In this document: piece after piece, positions 18,223-28,900 of the stretch
How positions within the stretch are numbered: position 1 is the first letter of the stretch
Layout of the letters: every line of letters starts with the position of its first letter
NCBI GenBank assembly: GCA_963751355.1
Contig: CAVVVS010000014.1
Span: 19,895-83,894 of the forward strand
DNA from: CAVVVS01 sp963751355
Lineage (GTDB): Bacteria > Bacteroidota > Ignavibacteria > Ignavibacteriales > Ignavibacteriaceae
Direction of reading: 5' to 3'
DNA length: 64,000 nucleotides
Position numbers and translations under genes: made by a program
The notes under the pieces: generated by a model
Databases searched by the model: none
What the model was told of the DNA's origin: nothing
What the model saw: only the letters and a program-made list of their open reading frames with translations

Positions 18223-18529
18223 TTAGAAAAATTACAAGTCAAACATAAAAAAACATTTCTACAATTACACTCATCTAACTTCCATTTTTCCATACTTTAA
18301 GACGATAGTAAAACAATTGACCGGGAGATTCAATGCTAAGAAAAAATAGTAAGAATTGGTTATTCGATAGATTTTATAACTCATTAGTAAGATGTTTGTT
18401 CTTTCTGACCTCAATATATTTACTTTTGAATTTTCTATGTTTATTTGATTAGTAAAATTATACTTATTATTTTCGTTCATTAAAAGTTTACTTAAAAAAT
18501 ATTTAAACAATGAATAAAAGTAATTCATT
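18223..18529. other. 307-bp divergent intergenic region
   Basis: AT-rich promoter region between the VanY-like gene and the lipoprotein gene. A minus-strand frame at 18271-18528 has no recognisable protein features and was not accepted as a gene. Confidence 0.5.
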
Positions 18530-19087
18530 ATGAAGAATCCGGCTGTACTATTTTTATTTTATTTAATAACAGTATTTATTATATCCGGATGTAAGACGCA
18601 GCAAAGTTCTTTTAAAAACAAATCTAACGCCGGGAACATTGGGAATTCTAAAATTATAGGAGATACATTATCAATTTCCTCAAAAAATGAACTGTGCCTA
18701 ATTCAAGTTAAAAACAAAAACAGTAAAGAACTTTGGATTGGAAATAAACGAAATAATACCAGAGGGGAAATTATGGTACTCGGTAATCAGGACGGGATCA
18801 AATCACCGGTTTGGTCACCTAACGGAAAACATCTAGCTTTTGTGGTATTTAATACTGAAGGGCACAGTCCTTTAACAACAACTCATGTTTGGATATCCGA
18901 TGATACCGGGGAAAATGTAAAAGAATTAATTCTTCCTCCACCCGATGAAAGATTTTCCACTTTTTCTCCAAAATGGAAATCCGACGATTCACTAATTGTC
19001 CGGGCAGCAACATTAAATCCAACCAAAGAACAAAAATATTTATATATTTTCGAGACGGGCAAAATAGAGAAATTCAATTCAAACTAA
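18530..19087 (+). CDS. Lipoprotein with WD40-like (PD40/TolB-type) repeats
   Basis: 185 residues. The N-terminus is a lipoprotein signal (LFYLITVFIISGC, Cys near 20), so the protein should be lipid-anchored. Residues about 60-180 contain beta-propeller segments of the PD40 type: LWIGNKRN ... IKSPVWSPNGKHLAFVVFN ... HVWISDDTGEN ... FSPKWKSDDSLIVRA. It holds two or three blades only, so it is either incomplete or part of an oligomer. It is followed after 12 nt by the T9SS gene at 19100, probably in one operon. Specific function unknown. Confidence 0.75.
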   Translation: MKNPAVLFLFYLITVFIISGCKTQQSSFKNKSNAGNIGNSKIIGDTLSISSKNELCLIQVKNKNSKELWIGNKRNNTRGEIMVLGNQDGIKSPVWSPNGKHLAFVVFNTEGHSPLTTTHVWISDDTGENVKELILPPPDERFSTFSPKWKSDDSLIVRAATLNPTKEQKYLYIFETGKIEKFNSN

Positions 19088-19099
19088 ACATGGGATAAC

Positions 19100-21166
19100 A
19101 TGATTTTAGAATTACAGAAAGATATCGCACGCATAATATTTTCATTTTTATTAATCGTGAGCACCTTATACGCGCAGAAAAATTCAGGAGCCATTTCACC
19201 GGATTCACTGGTCGGGAATGTATACGGAACAGTGAAAGATTCCTTAACGGGACAACCAATAAGCGGAGCTCAAATATACTTGTTTACTAATCCTGTTGAA
19301 AAAGCCACAAACGGAATTGGTGTAACTACAAATAAGGGTATATATGAACTTCCCGGTATAAATTCCGCAGCTAAACACGCAGTCACACAGAGCAGCGGAA
19401 AATTTCTAATTAACAATGTAAGAACGCCTGCTCCCTTCAAAGCGTATACTATAATCATCAATGCACCTGGATATAATACTTTAATTATTAACCAGGTACC
19501 TGTGATGCCTGGTGCAGCTATGGCGCTTCAAGTTAATTGCCGGCTATCTAAGAACAGCACTAAAGCTTTGTATTTTGAAGGGAGTAATAAAAATGGTCCA
19601 TTTATTTATAGAAATGAATTGATTGCTAAAGAATACTCCGAAAGAATTTTTCAAAAATCGAAGCCGAATAGACTTCAAGATGTTCAATACAGCATTTTTG
19701 CAACCCGTGAAGGATTAGTCGGCGCAACTTGTGCAAACGGACATGTAATTGTAAAACATGATCACTTTGTAGCATTGCCTTCATTCAGAGTTTTAAACAA
19801 GAATGATAAAACTTATGATTTTGTAGTTAGATTAACTTATGGCAATAGAACCATTGTAGCTCCTGTCTGGGATGTAGGTCCCTGGAACGTTAAAGATGAT
19901 TACTGGAATCCTGACACTTTACGTGAAATTTATAGTACACTTCATCATGGCGGTAAACCGGGGCTTGGTCAAGGAGTGCCGGAAGCTCAAGCTGCTTATT
20001 ATGATAATTACAACCAGGGCTGGAGCGGTGATTTTAATAACAGCGGAGGTGATTATTACAAAGTTAGACTTCCTGCAGGGATAGATCTTGCCGACGGGAC
20101 TTTCTGGGATGATTTAAATTTGCCGGATAACGGTTTTATAAAAGTTAACTACCTTTGGCGTCCGGGAGTCAGTCTTGCAGATACCGTAACGGCAACTGAT
20201 TCGATACCATTGGCATTCGTTCCGGGCGGACCAATAATCGGCTACGAAAATAAAGGCAGTGAAGGCGTTATAATTAACGGACCTCAAAACGGAACATACA
20301 ACGGGACGTATTATATATGGTGGAAAGTTAAGTGGAATGATAACAGTATGGGATGGTCGTTTGAAAAAAATATCAGAAAAAACAACGATGCTTTTATAAA
20401 CGTTACTGTGAAAACAGATCCTGACAGCCTGAGCTTTTCAGCCGATGGGAAAGCTTATACATCCCCATACACTTTTAACTGGGTGAAAAACTCGAGACAT
20501 AATATTTCAACAGATTCCCAGGTTTTGGATTCTAGCTATCAATATATTTGGCTTAATTGGAATGATGCGGAATCAAAATCTCATACAATTTATCCCGGCT
20601 CAAACTCAATTTTCATTGCAAATTTTAAGACACAATACAAACTCAATATTTCTCTCAATCCGTCAAACGGCGGAGTTGTCAGCCCTGCAGGTGTTTCATG
20701 GCAAAATGGAAATTCGAATTTAACTATTACAGCCACACCTGCCGACGGTTATGTTTTTAAAAATTGGAACGGTGATAAAACCAGCAATGATAATCCGCTG
20801 AACATAAAGATAACTAAACCGTATAGTTTAACAGCAAATTTTCAATCAATCACTGCTATTAATAAAAATGTGCACGGCGTTCCTAATAAATATATTCTGT
20901 ATCAAAACTACCCCAATCCTTTCAATCCAAGCACTACAATTAAATATGCTTTGCCGGTAGAAAGTAACGTGAGAATAATTATATACAATTCTCTAGGAGA
21001 AGCAGTTGATGAACTTGTAAATAATACTGAGGAAGCGGGTTTTCATGAGGTAAATTTTAACGCGAGTAATCTTTCTTCGGGAGTTTACTTCTATAAAATT
21101 GAAGCTGAAACCATCACCGGGAATGCAAAATTCGAAAAAAGCAGCAAATTAATTTTATTGAAATAA
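19100..21166 (+). CDS. Secreted protein with carboxypeptidase-regulatory-like, barrel-like and InlB-type domains plus T9SS tail
   Basis: 688 residues. The signal region ends VSTLYAQ. A CarboxypepD_reg-like beta-sandwich (GNVYGTVKDSLTGQPISGAQ) occupies about 35-150. A central domain (about 180-360) carries ATREGLVGATCANGHVI, VWDVGPWNVKDDYWN and GLGQGVPEAQAAYY, then AGIDLADGTFWDDL. I have the impression of similar sequences in secreted proteins of other phyla with an RlpA/double-psi-barrel character, but I cannot name the family with certainty. An InlB B-repeat-like module follows (NPSNGGVVSPAGVSWQNG ... ANFQ, about 510-590). The sorting domain (NYPNPFNPSTTIKYALPVES ... LILLK) ends the protein. 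Likely extracellular. Confidence 0.8.
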   Translation: MILELQKDIARIIFSFLLIVSTLYAQKNSGAISPDSLVGNVYGTVKDSLTGQPISGAQIYLFTNPVEKATNGIGVTTNKGIYELPGINSAAKHAVTQSSGKFLINNVRTPAPFKAYTIIINAPGYNTLIINQVPVMPGAAMALQVNCRLSKNSTKALYFEGSNKNGPFIYRNELIAKEYSERIFQKSKPNRLQDVQYSIFATREGLVGATCANGHVIVKHDHFVALPSFRVLNKNDKTYDFVVRLTYGNRTIVAPVWDVGPWNVKDDYWNPDTLREIYSTLHHGGKPGLGQGVPEAQAAYYDNYNQGWSGDFNNSGGDYYKVRLPAGIDLADGTFWDDLNLPDNGFIKVNYLWRPGVSLADTVTATDSIPLAFVPGGPIIGYENKGSEGVIINGPQNGTYNGTYYIWWKVKWNDNSMGWSFEKNIRKNNDAFINVTVKTDPDSLSFSADGKAYTSPYTFNWVKNSRHNISTDSQVLDSSYQYIWLNWNDAESKSHTIYPGSNSIFIANFKTQYKLNISLNPSNGGVVSPAGVSWQNGNSNLTITATPADGYVFKNWNGDKTSNDNPLNIKITKPYSLTANFQSITAINKNVHGVPNKYILYQNYPNPFNPSTTIKYALPVESNVRIIIYNSLGEAVDELVNNTEEAGFHEVNFNASNLSSGVYFYKIEAETITGNAKFEKSSKLILLK

Positions 21167-21211
21167 GCGAATTTTCAAACAGGGTAATTTAATAGGTGTT
21201 GATACTAATTT

Positions 21212-21229
21212 CTGTTATAATTATAACAG
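21212..21229. repeat. 18-bp perfect palindrome CTGTTATAATTATAACAG
   Basis: Fully self-complementary AT-rich site 45 nt downstream of the T9SS gene and 79 nt upstream of the gene at 21309. It may be an operator or a weak terminator stem. Confidence 0.45.
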
Positions 21230-21308
21230 CAGCACAAAGCTTTAATTTCGATTAGCAATTTTCAAATCCGCTAAGTAATTATTAGCTTGCCAGGTAAATA
21301 GGGGAAAA

Positions 21309-22124
21309 ATGAAATCATTGATATTATTTATTACCATTTTATTTATTAATTCTTCATATGCTCAAAGTTATGATGAAAATAAATCTCTGTTCAAACTAGG
21401 TTCAACACCTTTTATAAGTAAATCAAAAATTAACTTAAATTTATCTTACGGAGTAAACTATGGTTCACCTTCCTTTATTATTCAACAATGGGTTCTACCA
21501 AATGATAAGAGAAAAATAATTTTCACCGATATCATTGGAAGCTTATCTATTGAAAATGAAATTGAAGTTTATGTAAAATATATTGAAGGTCATTCTCTTG
21601 CATACAATTATTCTCATATTGGTGTAAATTATAAAAATGATAAATATAGATATGGAATTAAATGGAAGGTAATTAATTCCGATGATTATATCCCTGGTGC
21701 ATCAATTGAATTAAATTCGCATTACCCTATTTCTTTATCTGTTGGCTCCTCAGCGGAGAGATTCAAATATTATGTTTCCATCGACTGGGGGTTTTATTAT
21801 ATACTTCTTCCATATAGATATTCCATTGGATTGGCATATTCATTTATTGAAAATTTTAATTTATTTATTGAAGGAAATTACCAAGATTCCTGGGATGGTC
21901 GAATTCCATCTCAATCAGCGAGAACAGGTATAGATGTTTCGTTATTCAATTATGTTCATTTAGATATTGCACTTTTTTACTTCGGGTTTAACTTTACAGA
22001 TATAATTCCCGGTCGGAATGGATTAACTTGGCAGAATCCGGATTATATTATGGCAATGCCGGAGAAAAATAATTACTTTTTATTAAGCAGCAGTGTATAT
22101 GTTAATATTGATATATTGAAGTAG
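21309..22124 (+). CDS. Predicted outer-membrane beta-barrel protein, unknown function
   Basis: 271 residues. Signal peptide MKSLILFITILFINSSYAQ, preceded by an AGGGGAAA ribosome binding site. The mature part alternates aromatic and polar residues in short strands (YYVSIDWGFYYILLPYRYSIGLAYSF, YVHLDIALFYFGFNFTDI) and ends in a hydrophobic strand, as expected of a beta-barrel. It has no T9SS tail. I do not recognise a family. Confidence 0.65.
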   Translation: MKSLILFITILFINSSYAQSYDENKSLFKLGSTPFISKSKINLNLSYGVNYGSPSFIIQQWVLPNDKRKIIFTDIIGSLSIENEIEVYVKYIEGHSLAYNYSHIGVNYKNDKYRYGIKWKVINSDDYIPGASIELNSHYPISLSVGSSAERFKYYVSIDWGFYYILLPYRYSIGLAYSFIENFNLFIEGNYQDSWDGRIPSQSARTGIDVSLFNYVHLDIALFYFGFNFTDIIPGRNGLTWQNPDYIMAMPEKNNYFLLSSSVYVNIDILK

Positions 22125-22404
22125 TTCTATAATGCAAGCTAATTAGGTATTCCACCCGACCGCATATTCTGGTCGACATGAATTAGGTTATTGAGGTTAT
22201 CGGGTTAGTTGCAATGTTGATAGAAAATATATCACCTTCGTTATTAATACATGAGTCAAGTTTTGAGAACTATCCTCGGCTAAAATAGTTTTTAAATCTG
22301 TTCGCATTTAAATCCGAAATTCCGGGTATTGGTTCTCTTAAATGAATTCAATAATAATTGTCGACCAATATTTCCTTTCAGGAAATTATTTGGAAATGAG
22401 AAAT

Positions 22405-22971
22405 TTATTTTGAGCCAATAATTCCATAGTGATACGGAGGTAAAGGAATTACTTCACTGACTAATTTGAAATTAGCCTCCATTAACCAATTAATACATTG
22501 TTCAGGTTTCGGTCGAATTTTCAGCGAAGGTCCTCTCGGAGTATCAGCCGAATAAATCCAATGTATAATACCGATTTTCCCGTTTGGTTTTAAGATTCTA
22601 TAAGCTTCATTCAATAGTTTAACCGGATCTTTGGTATGAAGGATATTAAACAGCATCGTGTAATCCATCGTGCTGTCATTTAGTTTTGTTCCTTCCTTTA
22701 TAAAATCAATTTGCCGTACATTAATATTAGGTATACTCTCTTCAGTTATTTTTTGTTTTAGTCTTTCTATCATTGAAGAATCAATATCCAACGCATAAAT
22801 ATTTCCTTTAATAATTTTAGCAGCCGGAATTGTAAACGTACCGTAGCCGGAGCCGAATTCGAGCGCATTTTTTATTGTACCGTCAAATTGAAGTTTTGAA
22901 AGAATCATGTCAGGATTGAAAAAAGATTCCCAATAAGATTCTTCCGGCATTCCGCTTTCTCTAATTTTCAT
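22405..22971 (-). CDS. Class I SAM-dependent methyltransferase (UbiE-like)
   Basis: 188 residues, cytoplasmic. The SAM-binding motif is ALEFGSGYGTFTIPAA (about 36-51), followed by the acidic ribose contact IYALDIDSSMIERLK, the motif MDYTMLFNILHTKDPV, and AYRILKPNGKIGIIHW. The substrate is not evident. The protein is short at the C-terminus compared with UbiE-type enzymes but looks complete. Isolated gene. Confidence 0.87.
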   Translation of the reverse strand: MKIRESGMPEESYWESFFNPDMILSKLQFDGTIKNALEFGSGYGTFTIPAAKIIKGNIYALDIDSSMIERLKQKITEESIPNINVRQIDFIKEGTKLNDSTMDYTMLFNILHTKDPVKLLNEAYRILKPNGKIGIIHWIYSADTPRGPSLKIRPKPEQCINWLMEANFKLVSEVIPLPPYHYGIIGSK

Positions 22972-23183
22972 AAATTTATTGTTCTTTGCAGATAGTTACC
23001 AATATATTAACTCTATAGTTAGATGATATTTTTTACATGATTTGCAAAAGTAAGCAAAATTATACCTTCTTCCCGATAAATCCACAAATTGATATTAGTA
23101 AAATTCTGATTTATTTATAAAATCTTTGTTCATCTTTTTATTTTACGTTCGGCTGCCGCTCGAAATAATCTTTCATCTTTTCA

Positions 23184-23735
23184 TTATTCATGACTTCTGG
23201 CATCGTTTCCGTGATCTTTCAACTGAGCCGCGAACCAGACATGAAATGCATTGATCACAGTTGAATCATCGGATGTAAACGTAAGCTGAGCCCCATCAGA
23301 TAATATTTTGTAAACCACTTTAAATTTACCTTTTGATTGCGTCAGTACTTTCAAACCCGGCATATTCACTCCGTGAAGGGTTTGAGGATCTCTGAATTCG
23401 GCTTTTGAAAATAAATTACTTTCCTTCTTAAGATGTTTCCTAATTAATCCGATTTGTTCCCTATCTTTTTCATCTTTCGCTTTTATCATTAATACACCGC
23501 CATTATTTGTGTCAATAAAATAATGCGTAACTTTGCTCATATTAAAAGGCATAACCATGTGGCTTCTCGAATGAATCATTCGCCTGCGCATCATCAAAGT
23601 GGAATCATTCATTTTCTTCTTTTCATTCTTCGTGTTCTGCTGCGCTAATGAAATATTAAAAATGAACAATGATAAACCAAACGATAAAATGAGAATGTAT
23701 ATCATATGTACCCGGTTATTATTACGAATTTTCAT
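23184..23735 (-). CDS. Small secreted protein of a conserved but uncharacterised family
   Basis: 183 residues with a signal peptide (LILSFGLSLFIFNISLAQ). Residues about 70-180 carry HYFIDTNNGGVLMIKAK ... IRKHLKKE ... FRDPQTLHGVNMPGLKVL ... DGAQLTFTSDDSTVINAFHV then WFAAQLKDHGND. From memory, the pattern dPxxxHGxxMPGl ... TxDpxxxxAxHxWFxaQlxDHG recurs in periplasmic proteins of many phyla, often with misleading enzyme names. Conserved histidines and Met/Arg-rich sequence near residues 48-60 hint at metal contact, but no function is established. Confidence 0.7.
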   Translation of the reverse strand: MKIRNNNRVHMIYILILSFGLSLFIFNISLAQQNTKNEKKKMNDSTLMMRRRMIHSRSHMVMPFNMSKVTHYFIDTNNGGVLMIKAKDEKDREQIGLIRKHLKKESNLFSKAEFRDPQTLHGVNMPGLKVLTQSKGKFKVVYKILSDGAQLTFTSDDSTVINAFHVWFAAQLKDHGNDARSHE

Positions 23736-24310
23736 TATAAATTATTCCCAAATGTTATTCTTGTTTTGTTTTTATTAACTCATGTTACCAACTGAAAGGG
23801 AAATAACTCATTTTTGTAATTCGGAACTTTGCTCAAGTTATCCCTTCGATGAATTCGGAATCTCATTTTTTAGTTGTCTTTGAGAAGCTTTATCCCCGAT
23901 TATAGAAACAAGACAGACAAGTTAATCATGACAAGTAAGTAAAATGAGTTATTAATATTAATTAAAAAGTTGTTATGAATATACCGCTAATTTTTTTATA
24001 AACTTGCATTAACGGACACAATAACCTTACTCAGGCTCATTAATACGGCACCGGCAGCCGGATTTAATAAATTCCCGAATGAATGCCGCAAATTTTATCT
24101 GCTGCAGACCGGGAAATTTTTGAATCAACGGTGAAATGTTTAATACCGGTATCGTTATTATTAATGAAATACAGTACCGCTTTTTGAAATCCACGGCCAT
24201 GTTAGAATAACCATCATGATCAGAGTTTTCATCATTCCAAGGCGGTCATGGATCACTTCATGACCGGCTTTTAATTAAATTGAAAGATAAGTGTTTCTAA
24301 CTATTACAAA
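23736..24310. other. 575-bp intergenic region with a dispersed repeat
   Basis: No coding frame recognised. It holds copy B of the dispersed repeat (23819-23870). GC-richer scraps such as GGCGGTCATGGATCACTTCATGACCG (an inexact inverted repeat, about 24241-24266) are of unknown role. Confidence 0.5.
23819..23870 (-). repeat. Dispersed intergenic repeat, copy B (reverse orientation)
   Basis: The reverse complement reads AAAAATGAGATTCCGAAT, a 21-nt spacer, then GCAAAGTTCCGAAT, matching copy A at 17275-17326. Confidence 0.6.
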
Positions 24311-24747
24311 TCATCTGCATTGTAAAAACATCAAGAATATAGTTGGGTTGAAAAGGTTGGGATAATTTTGGTAAAGAGAGAAATGATATGGCAAAACATC
24401 ATTTTTATCTTCATCATCGGATAAAATCAAACCAGATTCATTAAAAACCACTAACTCACTTTCTCCGGTTGCAATACATTTATTTCCATTTGGATCAATT
24501 GCAAAAGATGCAACGTAAGTATTCGGTTGCCGGAATTAGAAGTATCATAAACAGTCCAATTTGTTTTTGCCAGTCCAAGATAAGTTGCAATCCACTTATT
24601 CCCGCTTCCGTCTATAGCGAGGGCTTGAACTTTATTCTCCGGTAAACCGGAATTGGGTGTATTATAAACAATCCACTCCGAGTTTTGCGGATAAGCATTA
24701 ATAAAAGAGATAAATACAAGAGCAAAAACGTAAATTAAATTTTTCAT
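24311..24747 (-). pseudogene. Frameshifted beta-propeller T9SS gene
   Basis: Starts as an intact secreted beta-propeller protein (signal FALVFISFINAYPQ; blades VQALAIDGSGNKWIATYLGL, WTVYDTSNSG). At about 24518-24526 the frame is lost. In the next frame the protein resumes as NTYVASFAIDPNGNKCIATG and runs on to a degenerate sorting-domain start SLYQNYPNLFNPTIFLMFLQ before a stop at 24311. Thus a single frameshift plus a decayed, truncated tail has destroyed the gene. It is a paralogue of the adjacent gene at 24892. Confidence 0.8.
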
Positions 24748-24891
24748 TCATTATTCCTTATTTGTAATTATTTAATTATTAATCAGCGCTACAAGGATTT
24801 CCAACAGAGCGCATAGTTAATTTTATGTTAAAAGTTTTACTTACTGAGGCAGTCTAAGCTTTTTAGTAACAGTAAACTTCTCAGCCTTCAT

Positions 24892-25608
24892 TCAATAAAA
24901 ATAAATACTGCTTGAAAGTTTAGAGGCGTTAAAGTTTACAGTATAATTTCCAGCCGGTTTTTCTTCATTGACTAATTCGGCTACCTTTCTTCCAAGTATA
25001 TCAAATACTTTGAGTTGAACATTTGAAGTTTTGGGAATTGAGTATTTAATTTTTGTTGTTGGGTTAAATGGGTTAGGATAATTTTGGTAAAGCATAAAAT
25101 CTGTTGGAGAAATATTATTCTTGTTTGATTCAACTGAAACTACACCACCTTCTGTGTAAACCGCCAGACCTCCATTAGTCCCAATCCATTTATCCCCACT
25201 TTCGTCTATGGCGATGGCCCAAACAATATCATTCGGCAAGCCAGAATTAGAAGTATCATAAACAGTCCAATTTGTTCCGTCGAATTTTGCAAGGCCGCTA
25301 GTGTAAGAGCCAATCCACTTTACTCCATTACCGTCTATCTCGATTGAAATAATACTTTCAGTTTCGTGTAAATCAGAATTCTCCGAACCATAGACATGCC
25401 AGTAAGTACCATCAAACTTAGATAATCCGATATTCTCATTCGAACTTGCAGACGTTCCAATCCATATATTGTTATATGCATCTGAAGCTATAGCGTTAAC
25501 TCGATCATCAGCCAAACCGGTATTATGTGGCGTATAAACAATCCAATTCTGTGAGAATAAAAGTATGGGCGCCGCTAACGTTAGAATCCAAAAAAATAAT
25601 TTTTTCAT
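24892..25608 (-). CDS. Beta-propeller (two-component-regulator-propeller type) T9SS protein, truncated by a stop near its C-terminus
   Basis: The start at 25608 (MKKLFFWILTLAAPILLFSQ) is preferred over one 11 codons upstream because AGGGGGG precedes it. Three propeller blades of the type AIASDAYNNIWIGT / IEIDGNGVKWIGS / IAIDESGDKWIGTNGG are followed by a sorting domain (NYPNPFNPTTKIKYSIPKTS). The frame stops at IYFY* (TGA at 24894-24892), but the same frame continues MKAEKFTVTKKLRLPQ to TAA at 24843-24841, exactly the missing end of the domain. A single C-to-T change (CGA to TGA) would explain it. Without the last strand, T9SS recognition is probably lost, so the gene may be a recent pseudogene. 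Confidence 0.8.
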   Translation of the reverse strand: MKKLFFWILTLAAPILLFSQNWIVYTPHNTGLADDRVNAIASDAYNNIWIGTSASSNENIGLSKFDGTYWHVYGSENSDLHETESIISIEIDGNGVKWIGSYTSGLAKFDGTNWTVYDTSNSGLPNDIVWAIAIDESGDKWIGTNGGLAVYTEGGVVSVESNKNNISPTDFMLYQNYPNPFNPTTKIKYSIPKTSNVQLKVFDILGRKVAELVNEEKPAGNYTVNFNASKLSSSIYFY

Positions 25609-25641
25609 CGTCCCCCCTGTGGTTTTATTAATAGTTATCAA

Positions 25642-25998
25642 TAATAAAATTTACTTTATCGTATGAACTTTGCTTTTAATTGCTTTTATTGGAATAACTA
25701 CGCAGATAAAACAGCAGGAAATCCTGGTTTCCCCAATTACGTTTTAATAAATTTTAAGTCCGCAAAGATGTGAATTTTTTTTTAAAAAAAAAGATTATTA
25801 AAATGCAAAGATCCAACATTTTTATGCTAAGGTTTTTTCTTTATTTTTATTTTAGAATGAAAATTTTCTTAAAAGTATAATCCCAATCGTCCTGATCGGG
25901 TAGTAATACCAATGCAGGGTATAGGATTAATTATGAAGCAATTTGAGAATGAATTATTTTGCCCTCCTTAATAAGGAGAGGGACTAAGAATTAAATGC
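25642..25998. other. 357-bp intergenic region
   Basis: Between two minus-strand genes. AT-rich, and no gene, clear terminator or repeat recognised. Confidence 0.45.
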
Positions 25999-28900
25999 TT
26001 ACTTGATTAAAATCATCTTCTTAACTTCCATAAAATTACCTGAACGAATTCTGTAGAAATATACTCCGCTTGCCCAACGGCTAGCATTAATTCGAAAACT
26101 GTAACGACCGGCTCTTAAATATTTATCCGTCACTGTATAAACACGCTGCCCCAGAATATTATATATACTTAAAGTTGTTATTCCTGCTTTCGGCAGTTCA
26201 AAACGAATAGTTGTAGAAGGATTAAACGGATTGGGATAGTTTTGCAGGAGTGCATATTTTTTAGGAATTTGTCTGTCGTAAGCACTCGTAATAATAGGAG
26301 ACGTAGACACTTCTGCTGTATCAGGCTTTTGTTCAATGTTGCCGGCATAGTCTGTAGCAATACTGTAAAATCCGTAAACACTGTCCGGTGAACCTGAGTA
26401 AAGTGCAGTAGTATCAGAGGTAGACGTCCATAAAGAAAATGGGCCGTGATTGATAGAAACATATATATTATATCCTGCAATGCCTGAGGTTGCATCGTAC
26501 CCTTCCCATGAAATTTTGAAAGTAGAATCCGATTGAACGGGAGCCAGAGAATTCATATGACTTACTGGAGCTTCAAAGTCAAGCACATTGCTCCACTTTT
26601 TTGTGTAAATAGGCGCGTTTGCATCAAAAATAATGCTTGCCTGATTATCTAATTGCGTCCCCGAAGACTGGGATCCATTGGGTCTTATGGTAAAGAAAAC
26701 GCTTCCTTCTCCTTCCGGGGGATTAACATCAGGAGGAAGAAAACCAACACTTGGATCGGTTGGATATTCGCCGGTTGCAGTATCGATTGCCATTATCTGC
26801 CAGTTGACTATGTCTGTTGCCTCATTTAATCCGGCTATTATGCGAACTACATATTTATTTTCGTTCGGAATCCCGACTGTTGTTATCCAGTTCTTTAAGC
26901 CGGGAGGAGGAGTTACCGTAGTATCGCCGAAGGAAATAGGCCCCAAACTGAATGTTGAAAGATCAAACTTATCCGGATCCAATTGATCCGTAACGTTTAC
27001 AAACTTTGCCGGAGCGGTTGCAGATGAGTCGTTTTCAAAATGTATTATATATCCGGCTATACCTATTCCTTTTGTGTAATGTAAATCTCCGTTCCCAGAC
27101 GGACCGACAATATAATTTGGATCCCTGGAATAAAATTCATCAGAATGTATGGTATGTTTGTAAATATCCGCAATAATAGGCTTACATGCGTCTAGCGCAT
27201 CCATGACATCCATTGGTATACTAAGATAATCTATCCATGGAATTGATTCTGCAGCACCTTCAATACAATCCACTATAACCCCGTTCAACCCGGTCACCAC
27301 ACTGAATGTTGAATAAACTGCAGAACCTGTAGAGGATGGTCCGGAAGGAGTAGCAAAGCCTAATCCTGTTCTCATCGCATACCAAATAGCGCTTGATATA
27401 CATTTTTCAGCTCCTGCTAAATCAACTGCATGAAGACCTAAATTGAATAATGCAGAAATACAATTTAGAAATTGAAGTCCTGATGTTGTTACTTTATAAG
27501 GAACCGGAATGTAAGTCCACACATGAACTCTATTTTTTCCCTGTGCAGTATTCATGCTTGTATTTATAGAAGTTATCTCATTTGTGGTTAAAAGCGGCTG
27601 ACCCGTCGGAGTTGTCCATGCATCAATGATATGTCCGCGTGCGTAGAAACCTAATGTAATAGGTGTGTTTTGTGTATTTGCCCTTACTTCAGGAATAATT
27701 ATACTCAATAACCATTTATTGGTTTTCCTGTCATATTCTATTGCGCTTTTATTGCCCCATCCGGGGAATCCGGTAAAAGAACTATCAAATTGAGTTGGAT
27801 CGACGTTTACAATCTTAAAATCAGGTTTTAATAACCCGAAGGAGTTTGCTTCACTTACTGTTATAAATACAGGCACCATATAGGCATCCACATTTCCCCA
27901 ATTTGAAACAGAAACATAATACTTTTGAGGAGGTAACCATGACTCAAAACTACTTGCCCCGCTTAAACTAATATAAATATTAGGTCTTCTGAATTTATCT
28001 ATAGTAAGTGCATCGGGAATGGTTCCTGTTTTACCCCGTCCATTATTAACAGCGAGATCAAATTTATCTCCGGGATTTAACCCTGTAACATTGAATGTTG
28101 CCTGTATAAAGTTTCCTAGGGTATCGACCAGTAAGGAAATGGGATTTAAGGTTTTAGGTCCTTGAAGAACGGCACTTGAATTAGGGAAAAATCCCTGACC
28201 GTTAATAGTTATAGTAATTGTACCGTCATTACCCGCACTGTCCGGTGTGGAGTTAAATAATGCGAATGTTCCCGGCGGCGGTCCGTTTTGTATGGTAACC
28301 GTTCCTTCCTCCTCGCCTGTGTTGATCTGATAACTTGAGGTTGGTGATGGCATAAGTTTAACCTTTACAGTTTCCCCGTCGTCCGCTACATTGTCTTTGA
28401 GCGGAGTTATAATAAGATCCCTTTCTTGTTCTCCCGCAGGAAATTTTATTGATCCTTTAATATTAATTACATAATCAGTAAACTCTTGCGCCGTCCCCGA
28501 GAGCTGATAATTAACGATTACTCCATTTGAAGTTGGACGATTAAGTGTAAATGCCACTACACCTGATTGAGTGGGATTTTCTTTGGCCCAGGGCCATACA
28601 GGATACACCGAAACAATTAAATTTTGCTCTGAAACTGTATTGACGTTGAACAAAGTTTTAACAGATTCACCCCTGGGATCCTTTACAACAATATCGTATT
28701 GCCCCGAAATAAACTGATCACTAAAATCGAATTGTACAAATATTGAATCCTGTGATATCTTAAGAATTTTGCCCGGAACCTTGAAAGAATTTGCGGGGTA
28801 ATCACATTGGTCGCACTGAAGGTAAACGGATACATCCGGCGGAAAGCTGCCTCCTTTTATAGTGACATCCTGAATATTTCCGCTTTTTGCTGAATTCGGA

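Noticed and set aside
18271..18528. 85-codon minus-strand frame between the VanY-like and lipoprotein genes
   Set aside because: No recognisable domain, low-complexity AT-driven composition, and it occupies the whole promoter region of the divergent lipoprotein gene.
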